DNA of 41,655 nt from Lysinibacillus composti (GTDB taxonomy: Bacteria > Bacillota > Bacilli > Bacillales_A > Planococcaceae), in NCBI RefSeq assembly GCF_016908465.1, contig NZ_JAFBDY010000028.1:1-41655 (forward strand). Direction: 5' to 3'. Below the pieces are notes generated by a model. That model saw only the letters and a list, made by a program, of their open reading frames with translations, searched no databases and had not been told where the DNA came from. The translations under genes and the position numbers were made by a program. Each line of letters starts with the position of its first letter. Within the stretch, counting starts at the first letter, position 1. Of this stretch, positions 15,888-24,772 are shown one piece after another.

Positions 15888-17540
15888 TTGGATACACAGT
15901 TTATCGTTTCGTTAGCGATTATCTTAGCCACATTCGCCCTATATATTTGGATTGCAATCTATAACAAGGCGAAGGAAACTTCTGAGTTCTACGTTGCTGG
16001 ACGTGGTGTACCTCCAATTTGGAACGGGATGGCAATTGGTGCCGACTGGATGAGTGCCGCTTCCTTCATCGGTATGGCCGGAACAATCATGGTTCTTGGT
16101 TACGATGGTTTAGCTTATATTATGGGTTGGACTGGTGGCTATTTATTATTAACTTTTTTACTTGCACCACAATTAAGAAAGTCAGGAAGTTATACAGTAC
16201 CTGAATTCATTGGAGACCGCTTTCAAAATAAAGCAGCATTGATTATTGCGGCAATCTGTACGATGATTATTAGCTTTACTTATTCAATCGGGCAATTATC
16301 TGGTTCTGGAGTAGTAATTGGACGTTTATTTGAAATTGATGCGAAGCTTGGTACTATGATTGGAGTTGTATTAATTGCAATCTATGCTGCATTCGGTGGA
16401 ATGAAGGGAATCACTTGGACTCAAGTTGCTCAGTATCTTGTGTTAATTATTGCATACTTAGTACCAGTAATATTTATGTCCCTACAAATTACAGGAAATC
16501 CAATACCATGGTTATCTTACGGGGATATAGTAGGTAAATTAGGTGCACTCGATCGGGAACTTGGTTTATCCGAGTATTTCGCACCATTTGAAAAGGGAAC
16601 AAAATGGCAATTCCTTGCACTTATGTTTACTTTAATGGCAGGTACAGCAGGACTTCCACACGTAATTGCCCGTTTCTACACAGTATCAACGATGAAAGCT
16701 GCACGTTGGTCTGGTGCATGGGCGCTATTATTCATCGGATTATTATACTTCTCTGCTCCTGCCTATGCTGCATTTTCTCGTTTTATTTTAATGACTCAAG
16801 TCGCTGGAAGCAAAATCTCCGAGTTACCTGCATGGACGAAAACATGGGTGGATACTGGACTATTAAAGGTTGCTGATTCAAGCGGAGATGGAATTCTTGA
16901 GTGGAATGAATTAATTATTTCAAACGATATCGTCGTAATGGCAACACCAGAGATTGCAAATTTAGGTGCATTCGTTATAGGTTTAGTTGCTGCAGGCGCA
17001 ATGGCAGCTGCGTTATCAACTGCAGGAGGACTACTAATTGCTATTTCATCTGCCTTTGCCCATGATATTTACTATCGTATATTAAAACCTACTGCGACTG
17101 AAAAACAGCGTATGACAGTGGCACGTATTACAATCGTTGTGGCAACACTTTTGGCTGGTTTAATTGCACTTGATCCACCAGGTGCCATTACACAAATCGT
17201 TGCTTGGGCATTCGCACTTGCGACAGGTACTTTCTTCCCCGCTCTCGTGTTAGGAGTTTGGTGGAAACGTTCCAACGCAGCAGGATTAATTGCTGGTTTA
17301 CTAGTTGGTTTAGGTGTAACACTCACTTATATCTTTGCAGCTAAATTTGGAGGCTTCACAATTCTAGGAATCATTGACACTGGAGCAGGTGTCTTCGGAG
17401 CAATTGCTGCATTTGCTGCAAATATTATTGTATCTTTAGCTACTAAACCACCTTCTCAAGAGATTCAAGATGCTGTCATCAACCTACGTTACCCAGAACA
17501 AATGACGTACAAAGACGGAGAAATATATATGGAAGACTAA
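15888..17540 (+). CDS. sodium:solute symporter, VC_2705 subfamily
   Basis: A 550-aa SSS-family transporter with about 13 membrane segments. Family marks are SEFYVAGRGVPPIWNGMAIG near residue 32, ADWMSAASFIGMAG just after, and AAALSTAGGLLIAISSAFAH in the second half, containing the sodium-site Ser residues. Members carry small carboxylates such as acetate or lactate; the substrate here is not shown. Between membrane segments, around residues 327-338, DSSGDGILEWNE fits an EF-hand loop (D1, S3, D5, G6, E12), as in other members of this subfamily, so external Ca2+ may matter. The start is TTG 15888, 7 nt after AAGGGGG. A terminator follows at 17549-17600. Confidence 0.93.
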   Translation: MDTQFIVSLAIILATFALYIWIAIYNKAKETSEFYVAGRGVPPIWNGMAIGADWMSAASFIGMAGTIMVLGYDGLAYIMGWTGGYLLLTFLLAPQLRKSGSYTVPEFIGDRFQNKAALIIAAICTMIISFTYSIGQLSGSGVVIGRLFEIDAKLGTMIGVVLIAIYAAFGGMKGITWTQVAQYLVLIIAYLVPVIFMSLQITGNPIPWLSYGDIVGKLGALDRELGLSEYFAPFEKGTKWQFLALMFTLMAGTAGLPHVIARFYTVSTMKAARWSGAWALLFIGLLYFSAPAYAAFSRFILMTQVAGSKISELPAWTKTWVDTGLLKVADSSGDGILEWNELIISNDIVVMATPEIANLGAFVIGLVAAGAMAAALSTAGGLLIAISSAFAHDIYYRILKPTATEKQRMTVARITIVVATLLAGLIALDPPGAITQIVAWAFALATGTFFPALVLGVWWKRSNAAGLIAGLLVGLGVTLTYIFAAKFGGFTILGIIDTGAGVFGAIAAFAANIIVSLATKPPSQEIQDAVINLRYPEQMTYKDGEIYMED

Positions 17541-17548
17541 AAAATGTG

Positions 17549-17600
17549 CCTGGCACAAAGCAATGCTTTTTGTTCCATTGCTTCGTGTTAGGTCTTTTTT
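17549..17600 (+). terminator. terminator of the symporter operon
   Basis: Long stem built from CACAAAGCAATG / CATTGCTTCGTG plus outer CCT/AGG pairs, then TCTTTTTTTATT. It contains GTGCCTGGCAC, itself a palindrome that recurs in Bacillales intergenic regions. Confidence 0.8.
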
Positions 17601-17686
17601 TATTATTCTAACGAAACTTTATAGTTATTTATTCGTATATTTTATTGCAGAACGTATTTTATTTAAATTAGAAAGGAATGAATTAC

Positions 17687-17863
17687 TTGTTAGATAAAAT
17701 ATTAAGATCTTTATTAGGTAAAGGTCGTCGCTACTCTTCAAGTAGTCGTCGTAAATATTCACATAAACATAATTATTATGGACATAAACATTATAAAAGA
17801 GGTTATGGAAGAAGAAGAAGTTCTGGTAGTTTCTTCAGCTCAAGTGGCTTCTTTGGAAGTTAA
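17687..17863 (+). CDS. small basic Ser/Tyr/Arg/His-rich protein, function unknown
   Basis: About 58 aa. After a short amphipathic start (LDKILRSLLGKG) the protein is almost entirely Ser, Arg, Tyr, His, Lys, Gly and Phe: RRYSSSSRRKYSHKHNYYGH, then RRRSSGSFFSSSGFFGS. No domain is recognisable. TTG 17687 lies 9 nt after AAAGGA; ATG 17678 is only 1 nt from it. Its stop is 3 nt before the kinase ATG, so the two are translationally coupled. The Ser/Tyr-dense sequence makes it a candidate substrate or scaffold of that kinase. Sporulation expression is possible but not shown. Confidence 0.7.
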   Translation: MLDKILRSLLGKGRRYSSSSRRKYSHKHNYYGHKHYKRGYGRRRSSGSFFSSSGFFGS

Positions 17864-17866
17864 TCA

Positions 17867-18652
17867 ATGTGGGGCTTTATGAAGGAAAAAAAGTACCATC
17901 ATTTGGTGAGAAATTATATTGAACAAAAAACTGATTTTCATTTCATAAAAGAACTTGGGGTAGGTTCCTATGGGGTCGCTTACCTCCTTATACATTCTAA
18001 AAGTGGAAATCAGTACGTACTTAAACGAATGAAAACAAAACATCTTTGTAAAAAAAGGCTGCATGAAAAATTTCAACAGGAAATTTCAATGTTAAATGAA
18101 ATCAGCATTCCAAACATCCCTTCCGTGTACACACAGGGGAAACTGCAAGACGTACCATTTTATATAATGGATTTTGTGGATGGTAAAACGTTTGAGCAGG
18201 CTATTTTTAAAGATGGGGAAACCTTTACCCTCGCACAATCATTAGAAATCACCAAACAGTTACTTGAGCTTGTGATAACTATTCATGAGAAAGGTATCGT
18301 TCATCGTGATCTGCGTATTCCTAATATATTAATAAACGAAGATGGTTTACACATTATAGACTTTGGATTAGCAGCCTATTTAAATCCAAACCTAAAAGTC
18401 GATAAAATAAATAATCCTAAAAAAGTGGAAAATCATATTAGTGATTTGTATTTTGTTGGACACTTTTTACTATTTTTGCTCTATTCAAACTTTACACCTA
18501 CAGAGCGAAAGGAGCGTAGTTGGCAAGAAGAATTGCAGCTACCTATTGGAGTGATTGATTATATTGAACGACTATTAACTCTCCGCTCCCCCTTTTCAAA
18601 TACGAAAGAAGCATTAAATTCAATACCTACAGACTTCCTGAAAAAGACATAA
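17867..18652 (+). CDS. eukaryotic-type Ser/Thr protein kinase, soluble
   Basis: A 261-aa kinase domain without membrane segment or sensor. The key elements are present: glycine loop G31VGSYG36, Lys53 (VLK), helix-C Glu72, catalytic loop HRDLRIPN at 146-153 with Asp148 and Asn153, and DFG at 165-167. The usual catalytic-loop Lys is Arg150, and the activation segment is short. It resembles the small YrzF/YbdM-type putative kinases of Bacillus, some of which are linked to sporulation. It follows the Ser/Tyr-rich gene by 3 nt, which suggests a kinase-substrate pair. GGAAG 7 nt upstream supports ATG 17867. Confidence 0.87.
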   Translation: MWGFMKEKKYHHLVRNYIEQKTDFHFIKELGVGSYGVAYLLIHSKSGNQYVLKRMKTKHLCKKRLHEKFQQEISMLNEISIPNIPSVYTQGKLQDVPFYIMDFVDGKTFEQAIFKDGETFTLAQSLEITKQLLELVITIHEKGIVHRDLRIPNILINEDGLHIIDFGLAAYLNPNLKVDKINNPKKVENHISDLYFVGHFLLFLLYSNFTPTERKERSWQEELQLPIGVIDYIERLLTLRSPFSNTKEALNSIPTDFLKKT

Positions 18653-18683
18653 AAACAGTACAAACTTGCGTTTGTACTGTTTT
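18652..18683 (+). terminator. terminator of the kinase operon
   Basis: Perfect 14-bp stem AAAACAGTACAAAC / GTTTGTACTGTTTT with a TTGC loop, then GTTTT. Confidence 0.88.
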
Positions 18684-18783
18684 TGTTTTAGTAGAAAATT
18701 TATGTAAACAATTTCCTCATTGTATTTAATTTTTCCTTTTCGGTTACGCTAAATATATATGGAAAAAAGGAGTGTCTTATAAG

Positions 18784-19203
18784 ATGATCGAATTAGAAAC
18801 TGATCTAGTTGGAAAACATGCACATTTCGGGACATTGCGTGATTATATCAAAAAATACGGATTTTCTATTGGTGGAAATTGGGAATACGACAGAGGGAGC
18901 TTTGATACTATCCTCCACCAAAATCAAGAGGAAGGCGAAACCATTTATCTTCGATTACCTTTTAAAGTTCTAACTGGTCAACTAGATGATTATAATACGG
19001 ATATTATTTTCCAAAAGCCATATGTCATTAAACACGTAGCCAACATTGGATTAGAGTATGATGGAAGTTCGTTAGCAGACGCGACTGGATTTAGCCAATT
19101 CCAAACACCCGCCGATCAAGATGGACAAATTCAAGACAAAGGTAAATGGATCCAAGCTGGTGAACAATTAGTAGTGGAGAAAGTACTTCCACATGTAAAC
19201 TAG
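18784..19203 (+). CDS. yugN: YugN family protein
   Basis: A 139-aa soluble protein that matches YugN along its length: start MIELETDLVG, the FGTLRDYIKKYGFSIGGNWE stretch, the strand YLRLPFKVL, and the end GKWIQAGEQLVVEKVLPHVN. YugN-like proteins are confined to Bacillales and have no known function. ATG 18784 follows AAGGAG by 11 nt; the in-frame GTG at 18772 overlaps that site. It is a single gene with its terminator at 19305-19349. Confidence 0.88.
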   Translation: MIELETDLVGKHAHFGTLRDYIKKYGFSIGGNWEYDRGSFDTILHQNQEEGETIYLRLPFKVLTGQLDDYNTDIIFQKPYVIKHVANIGLEYDGSSLADATGFSQFQTPADQDGQIQDKGKWIQAGEQLVVEKVLPHVN

Positions 19204-19304
19204 AAATGTGGAGAATGCCCGTTTAGCCCTACAGTTGTCGAGGAGCTGGAGTTCAGAGCTAAATATTACTCAAACTACAAAAGATTATACTTTCTATTTT
19301 AAAC

Positions 19305-19349
19305 AACACCCTACAGGTTAGTCATTGCGTACGACTAACTTAGGGTGTT
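19305..19349. terminator. bidirectional terminator
   Basis: AACACCCTA / TAGGGTGTT outer stem with inner TTAGTC / GACTAA, between the convergent YugN and PAS-GGDEF-EAL genes; TTTTTC follows on the plus strand. Confidence 0.75.
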
Positions 19350-19389
19350 TTTCAATGCGCATTAAATTTCCATCAAAATAGGATTCTTT

Positions 19390-22290
19390 CTATTGAAAAG
19401 AGGTTTCGTGACCTTTCCGTAACACAGGAAGACGGCGAATAATCGTTTCAATCCGTTTTTCAATACTGTGATTCATGTGAAATTTAACTCCATAACAATA
19501 GGTATCACTACATTTTTCTTCAAACCACCTTAAATCACCAGAAGCCTCTACCTTAATATCACAAAGATTAAATTCAAATTTATAATTTATGTTAGAGTTC
19601 ACTGGGATTTTATAGTTTGTTGAAAATTTTATTCCCCCTAAACTAATGTTTTCTAACAAAATAGGAATGGAACTAGTATTTACTCTTTCATTATTCACCC
19701 CACTAATAATCATTTGTCCTATTACTGGATGAGGTAATTCAAAACGAAAATGTTTTCGCTTTTCATTTATTAAATCTTTTAATTTTAATTTCTTATCTTG
19801 CTTTAATACCTTTTCTTGAAGCATCTTTTCATATTCTTTAATTGGAACAGGCATGGAAAATAAATACCCCTGAATATAGAGACATTCGTTTTGTTGTAAG
19901 AATGTAAGATGTTCATTCTTCTCAACTCCTTCGGCAATTATCTTCACCCCTAATAGTTTTCCTAAATATAATATGGAAGATATAATCCCCTGATCTACAG
20001 AATTATCCTTATGAATATTTTTAATAAAGATTTGATCAATTTTAATTGTATCGGGTTTAAATTTTCGTAAGGATTCTAGAGAAGAATAACCTGTTCCAAA
20101 ATCATCAATAGCAATTTTAACCCCTAACTTCCTTAGTGCATGTAAAGTTTCAATAACACTAGATTCACTTCTTAATAATGAACCTTCTGTAATTTCAAAT
20201 TCAATATATTCGGGTGAGATATCATATTCCCTTATCATTTTTGCCATATAATCAACTAGACCATATTTCATAAACCGAATAGGTGGAACATTAATAGAAA
20301 TGGGAAAAATGGGTATACCGCGCTCTTTCCAATCCTTAAATAGACTACATACCTTTTCAATAATCCAATCTGTTATTTGAATAATCATATGGTTTTCTTC
20401 CGCTAGGGGAATAAAGTCACCAGGTGAAATCATCCCAAGTTCCCTATGGTTCCAACGAATTAAGGCCTCCGCACCTTTAATGGAGTACTTCTGGGTTTCA
20501 ATCTGCGGTTGGAGATAGACTTCAAACTCCTGACGATTAATAGCCATGCGCATATCACGATCTAAAATATACTTTCTCAGTGTGGTTGAGCCCTTTGAAT
20601 TAGAATAAGGTTGATAATTATTTTTCCCATGCCGCTTTGCCTGATAAAGCGCTGAATGTGCACTTTCAAGTAGAGCTAATGTTTGACTACCGTCAATTGG
20701 GTAAAAAGCAATGCCAATACTTGTTGAGAGATTCATTTCATAATCTTGAACGACAAATGGTTGGGCAATTACTTCCATAATTTGATCGGCTAATTCAAAT
20801 ACTACTTTTTCGTTTCCTTCAATGGGAATGATCATAATAAAGTCGTTACTGTTTAAGCGAGCTAAGTATCCTTCATGAGGCACCATTTCTTTTAAACGAT
20901 TGGTAATGATTTTTAATGCTTCATCTCCAATATGATAGCCTAAAGAATCATTAATGAGATGAAATCGATCGATATCTAAATGGAGCACTGCAAATGCTTC
21001 CTTTGTTTTACAGCAATCATCTAACTTTTTATTTAGGCTTGATAGGTTCGGTAATCCTGTTAATTCGTCATATTGGGCTAAATAAGTTAATCTTTCTTGA
21101 CTTTCGATTTCCTTTGTTACGTCTGATACCAATCCAAATATTTGATAAATCTCACCTTTAGCATTTTGTCTTGGTACAACTTGTTCCAACAACCACTTCG
21201 TTTTCCTGCTAGGACAAATTAGACGATAGAGCATTTGGATACTTTCACCCATAGCTATTCGACCAATATTTTGGGTTACTTCTGCTTTATCTTCAGGATG
21301 AATCATTTCCTTCCAAATATTTGAATTAGAGTATAATGTGTTAATTGGAACTTCAAGAATGGTCTCAAGTCCCTTTGAAGCAAACTTAAAATTACCATTG
21401 ATATAATCTCGCATCCATATGCCAGCAGATAAGTTATCAAAGATATACTCATAGTTTTCAATGGCTTCCGTTAAAGCATTTTCCAAAAGTTTTTCATTGG
21501 TAAAGTCCTTAACTACTCCGATTAATTTATATGGATTTTCATTTTGATGTAATACTTCTGCTTCTACTTTTATATAGCGTAATTCATTTGTTTTACCATG
21601 GAAAATTCTAAATTCGTTTCGAAAATTCTTTCCCTTATACGCTTCTTTTACAAATTTATATGACCGTTCATAATCTTCTGGATGTACCAATTTAAACAGC
21701 TTGTCCATCGTATAATGACGAGTATGTTCTAAGCCAAAAAGGTCATAGAAATATTCTGAATAGAATAATTGGTCCTCTTTAATTAGATACTCCCAGCTAC
21801 CTACCTTAGCAATTTGTTGAGCATAATTTAAATGCTTTTCTCTAAGGTACGCCAAGTTTTTTAACTCAACTTGTTCTGTTATATTATGAACAATAATATA
21901 AACACGGTGTACACCTTTGTTTTGTATAATGGGGGCAAACGTTACAGATAAGAAGCTTGTTTTCCCGTCAATTCGATTCAGTTGAATTTCATGACTTTCC
22001 TCTCTACCCTCTAACGCATGATTAAATGCTGTTGTAAGCATTTGATTGACTTCGTTACTAAATAATTTTTTAAAATCCGTTGTTTGTTTCGGCGTATAAC
22101 CTAATAATTTTACTAATTCGGTTTCGTTATTAATAGAAATAATTTGCCTGTCAGTGGAACACACAATCACGATCTTAGGAAAGTATGTAGTAACCTTTGC
22201 ATATTCACTAAAAAATTGTTGATTTCCTATGTCGTTTCTTTTCCTGAGAAACTGGTTAATAATGTTTATCCTTATTTCATTCCATCTCAT
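19390..22290 (-). CDS. PAS-PAS-PAS-GGDEF-EAL-PilZ cyclic-di-GMP protein
   Basis: A 966-aa soluble signalling protein. Three PAS domains (about 40-140, 150-270, 280-395) are followed by GGDEF (405-560), EAL (575-815) and PilZ (845-950). In GGDEF the signature is replaced by NSNDF (480-484), so cyclase activity is unlikely and the domain may only bind GTP. EAL looks active: E608-A-L, DDFGTGYSSL (729-738), AEGVE (786-790). PilZ has R845xxxR849 and N881xSxxG886, the c-di-GMP-binding residues. It therefore probably degrades c-di-GMP under control of PAS ligands and product/ligand feedback through PilZ. There are no membrane segments. Upstream 22291-22520 shows no partner gene. Confidence 0.93.
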   Translation of the reverse strand: MRWNEIRINIINQFLRKRNDIGNQQFFSEYAKVTTYFPKIVIVCSTDRQIISINNETELVKLLGYTPKQTTDFKKLFSNEVNQMLTTAFNHALEGREESHEIQLNRIDGKTSFLSVTFAPIIQNKGVHRVYIIVHNITEQVELKNLAYLREKHLNYAQQIAKVGSWEYLIKEDQLFYSEYFYDLFGLEHTRHYTMDKLFKLVHPEDYERSYKFVKEAYKGKNFRNEFRIFHGKTNELRYIKVEAEVLHQNENPYKLIGVVKDFTNEKLLENALTEAIENYEYIFDNLSAGIWMRDYINGNFKFASKGLETILEVPINTLYSNSNIWKEMIHPEDKAEVTQNIGRIAMGESIQMLYRLICPSRKTKWLLEQVVPRQNAKGEIYQIFGLVSDVTKEIESQERLTYLAQYDELTGLPNLSSLNKKLDDCCKTKEAFAVLHLDIDRFHLINDSLGYHIGDEALKIITNRLKEMVPHEGYLARLNSNDFIMIIPIEGNEKVVFELADQIMEVIAQPFVVQDYEMNLSTSIGIAFYPIDGSQTLALLESAHSALYQAKRHGKNNYQPYSNSKGSTTLRKYILDRDMRMAINRQEFEVYLQPQIETQKYSIKGAEALIRWNHRELGMISPGDFIPLAEENHMIIQITDWIIEKVCSLFKDWKERGIPIFPISINVPPIRFMKYGLVDYMAKMIREYDISPEYIEFEITEGSLLRSESSVIETLHALRKLGVKIAIDDFGTGYSSLESLRKFKPDTIKIDQIFIKNIHKDNSVDQGIISSILYLGKLLGVKIIAEGVEKNEHLTFLQQNECLYIQGYLFSMPVPIKEYEKMLQEKVLKQDKKLKLKDLINEKRKHFRFELPHPVIGQMIISGVNNERVNTSSIPILLENISLGGIKFSTNYKIPVNSNINYKFEFNLCDIKVEASGDLRWFEEKCSDTYCYGVKFHMNHSIEKRIETIIRRLPVLRKGHETSFQ

Positions 22291-22449
22291 TCATTCCACT
22301 TCTTTCTACTTTTAATAAGGCCGAAATAAGCAGTAGTCATGAATATTAATTTATTATTTGTTAAAAGTGATTCAGGGATGTACATAAAAAAATTTGGAAA
22401 TTCCTCGGTGGAAAAACACTAACTGTGTAAACGATTTTCGACGAATAAA

Positions 22450-22471
22450 GGAACCCATTAATATAGGTTCC
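22450..22471 (-). terminator. weak terminator of the M14 peptidase gene
   Basis: GGAACC / GGTTCC hairpin followed on the minus strand by TTTATT; 51 nt after the stop, so moderate confidence. Confidence 0.5.
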
Positions 22472-22521
22472 ACCTGCTTCGTTAATGTCTATATATTATT
22501 TAAATGCACGCTATTTCTAAA

Positions 22522-23817
22522 TTAGTTGCTACTTGTGAGTTTGCTTCTGGTGGAGGCCTCCTTAGCTACTAATAGCCCAACAGTTTTATTTTTTTTCTTG
22601 ATTTGATCCCAATAGACCATTGGGACCTCTGTTTCTTTCACAAAAGGCGAAATTTCAACGGTAATGCCAGGCTGTTTGTAATTTTTGATAAACCAATCAG
22701 TAGACGTTCCTGAACCTTTAATCTTTCTAGGAGGCATTATTTTATAGCCAGTCACATACTGGATTTTTCTTGTAAGAAAATTATCACGTTCTAGTTGTAG
22801 ATTGTTTTGGTCATTAAAATAGAAAAGCACTTGCCCAGAGCTATGGTATGAAATATAAGATTTAAACTTATGCTTCTTTATAAAATCCCTTAAAGCAAGT
22901 GACTCAGGCTCTGAAAAAGGACTTTCACCTTTATAGTTTTTAAAGGTTGGGTTGTTAGGTGATTGCAATTCATGCCATGCTGCATCAAAGTTGCGATTTA
23001 AATCGACCCCACGGATGTTAGCTTTCCAACGTTTAAAGTTAACACTATTATTGATACTAATTAGAAAACTGTTATAAATACCAAAATTAGATTGAACTAA
23101 ATTTACCCCATCTGGATTCATCATCGGGATAAACCAGATACTGACGGTGTCTAAAATTTCTTTAACAGGAAATTCCCCTAACTTTGTTCCATTCGTATAA
23201 CACTTTGTATATTCATCAATCATTTCTAATAGTACGTTTGTTGTCATATGTTCACGTGCATGGATTGCAGCATCAAAAAGCACCTCTTTTTTACCGGTTC
23301 CAACCTTAAACGCATAGATTGTACGACCTTCAACCGAAAAACCAACCTTTTCTAATTTGGTAAACTCAGGGTACATCAATGAAAGAACATGCAGATGATA
23401 TTCCATCTCGCCATAACTAATATGTTTCTTTGGCAGGATTTGATTGGTGTGTTGGAAGTCATGTAAGTTTACATAAACTTGTTTTCCAAGAAAATCAATA
23501 ATCCCTTTAGATTGCCCGATTGAATGCAATGTTACTTGCTGACCTTTTATAAAGGTTCCTATTGTATTCCCCTGTCGGTCCATAAAAGGGGTATTTTTAA
23601 TAGACACAATATCTCTTGGGAATTCTCCCTTTACTTTTATATCTTCAGAAAAGGGCGAAATCGGATTATTTGAAAGTGAATCCCTACTTATTGTTATATC
23701 TTTAGAAACTATGTACTGGGATTTGACTTTTTGTTCAACATTTATTGACCCAAAAACGTGGATTGGAATTATTAAAACTAGGAGAATTATTAGTGAGGAT
23801 TTTATAAAATACTTCAA
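22522..23817 (-). CDS. secreted M14 zinc carboxypeptidase
   Basis: A 431-aa exported peptidase: signal peptide (1-23), an SH3-like region (about 60-120) for wall binding, and an M14 catalytic domain (130-415). Zinc ligands are His186 and Glu189 (HARE) and probably His325 (SYHSSG). Asn274-Arg275 (LNRNF) binds substrate and Glu388 (VEISPF) is the general base. The layout resembles Bacillus gamma-D-glutamyl-diamino-acid endopeptidase I, which has an N-terminal wall-binding part before M14. It probably trims peptidoglycan peptides, but another peptide substrate is possible. Monocistronic. Confidence 0.9.
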   Translation of the reverse strand: MKYFIKSSLIILLVLIIPIHVFGSINVEQKVKSQYIVSKDITISRDSLSNNPISPFSEDIKVKGEFPRDIVSIKNTPFMDRQGNTIGTFIKGQQVTLHSIGQSKGIIDFLGKQVYVNLHDFQHTNQILPKKHISYGEMEYHLHVLSLMYPEFTKLEKVGFSVEGRTIYAFKVGTGKKEVLFDAAIHAREHMTTNVLLEMIDEYTKCYTNGTKLGEFPVKEILDTVSIWFIPMMNPDGVNLVQSNFGIYNSFLISINNSVNFKRWKANIRGVDLNRNFDAAWHELQSPNNPTFKNYKGESPFSEPESLALRDFIKKHKFKSYISYHSSGQVLFYFNDQNNLQLERDNFLTRKIQYVTGYKIMPPRKIKGSGTSTDWFIKNYKQPGITVEISPFVKETEVPMVYWDQIKKKNKTVGLLVAKEASTRSKLTSSN

Positions 23818-23961
23818 AATTCAACACTCCAAACAAAAGTATAGTCCCGTTATATTATGTTGGAAGGAGTGCCGAATTATTTATCTTCATTCTGCAAATT
23901 TTTGACCAAAAGCGTTGTGTTAACTACGCTGAAGCATAATTAATTTTTATTTTACTACCTA

Positions 23962-24000
23962 AAAAATAGATGGTTCTTTTTTAAATAGCCCTCTATTTTT
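23962..24000 (-). terminator. terminator of the recombinase-like gene
   Basis: AAAAATAGA / TCTATTTTT stem overlapping the stop codon, with a partly paired GG/CC interior. Confidence 0.55.
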
Positions 24001-24547
24001 CTTCTTCGGTTGTTTCTAAATAACGATACAAGGTTGATTTGCTAATACCTGTTTCGTTTTTAATATCTAGTAGTGTATATTTTCCTGAGTGATACATGGT
24101 AATTGCTTTTTTTACATTATCATCAGATTTTTTGGGTCTTCCTATGCTTTTCCCCTGCTCTTTTGCATGAACAATTCCCAGTGTAGTCGATTGTTTGACT
24201 ATATCTGATTGGAAATGAATAAAGATATCCACCATATCCCGCAAAGATATTGATAACAATTCATTGCTATTGATTCCTTCGTTAATGAAGCGAATTGTTA
24301 CTCCGTCCTTTTCACATAATTTTAATAACTCCATCAGGTGCCGTGAAGTATCAGCTAAGACAAACATTTTTTCGACGATTACCGTATCACCACTTTGTAT
24401 AGCCATAAGCATTTTCTCAAGTTCAATACGTTTTTTAGGAGAGCCGTGTGCTTCCCGGAAAATTGTTATGTCTGAGCAATGGATCTTTTTCAACTGTTCT
24501 TTACAATCTGCATCATTATATAAAGGTCTTACATAACCATAAATCAT
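23993..24547 (-). CDS. serine-recombinase-family protein lacking the catalytic serine
   Basis: A 184-aa resolvase/invertase-type protein. The N-terminal fold is clear: MIYGYVRP, GDTVIVEKMFVLADTSRHLM (resolvase Arg helix) and the RFINEGI strand. The C-terminus has SIGRPKKSDD then a Hin-type helix-turn-helix (TLLDIKNETGISKSTLYRYL). The family start reads YxRVS; here it is YVRPL, so the nucleophilic Ser9 is Leu. The protein probably binds DNA without recombining. ATG 24547 has AGGAGAG 6 nt upstream. A 26-bp inverted repeat in its leader (24567-24592) is a candidate operator for autoregulation. It is divergent from the SulP/Usp operon and may control it. Confidence 0.85.
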   Translation of the reverse strand: MIYGYVRPLYNDADCKEQLKKIHCSDITIFREAHGSPKKRIELEKMLMAIQSGDTVIVEKMFVLADTSRHLMELLKLCEKDGVTIRFINEGINSNELLSISLRDMVDIFIHFQSDIVKQSTTLGIVHAKEQGKSIGRPKKSDDNVKKAITMYHSGKYTLLDIKNETGISKSTLYRYLETTEEEK

Positions 24548-24566
24548 ATTTTCTCTCCTATCAAAA

Positions 24567-24592
24567 TTCCTAAAAACGTTCCTTTTTGGGAA
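24567..24592. promoter_or_regulatory. 26-bp inverted repeat, candidate operator
   Basis: TTCCTAAAAA, 6 nt, TTTTTGGGAA: one mismatch in ten pairs. It sits between a TATAAT-like -10 (minus strand, about 24601-24608) and the ribosome site of the recombinase-like gene, where a repressor would act. Confidence 0.55.
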
Positions 24593-24772
24593 TGTAGGTG
24601 TTATTATATAAACGATTAAGCCTCGGCATCTTCTCATTCATTATAAATTTGCAAAGGAATTACTGAATTTTAGTTAATCTCCCGTTTTCGGGGGGTGGTA
24701 AACATATTAACTAACTCCAGTTTTAATCTCTCTCAAATTAGCTTAAGTTATTATAGAAAAAAGGAGAATATA

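Noticed and set aside
22427..22440. Catabolite-response-element-like TGTAAACGATTTTC
   Set aside because: Two of the last conserved positions do not match and it is not near a fitting promoter.
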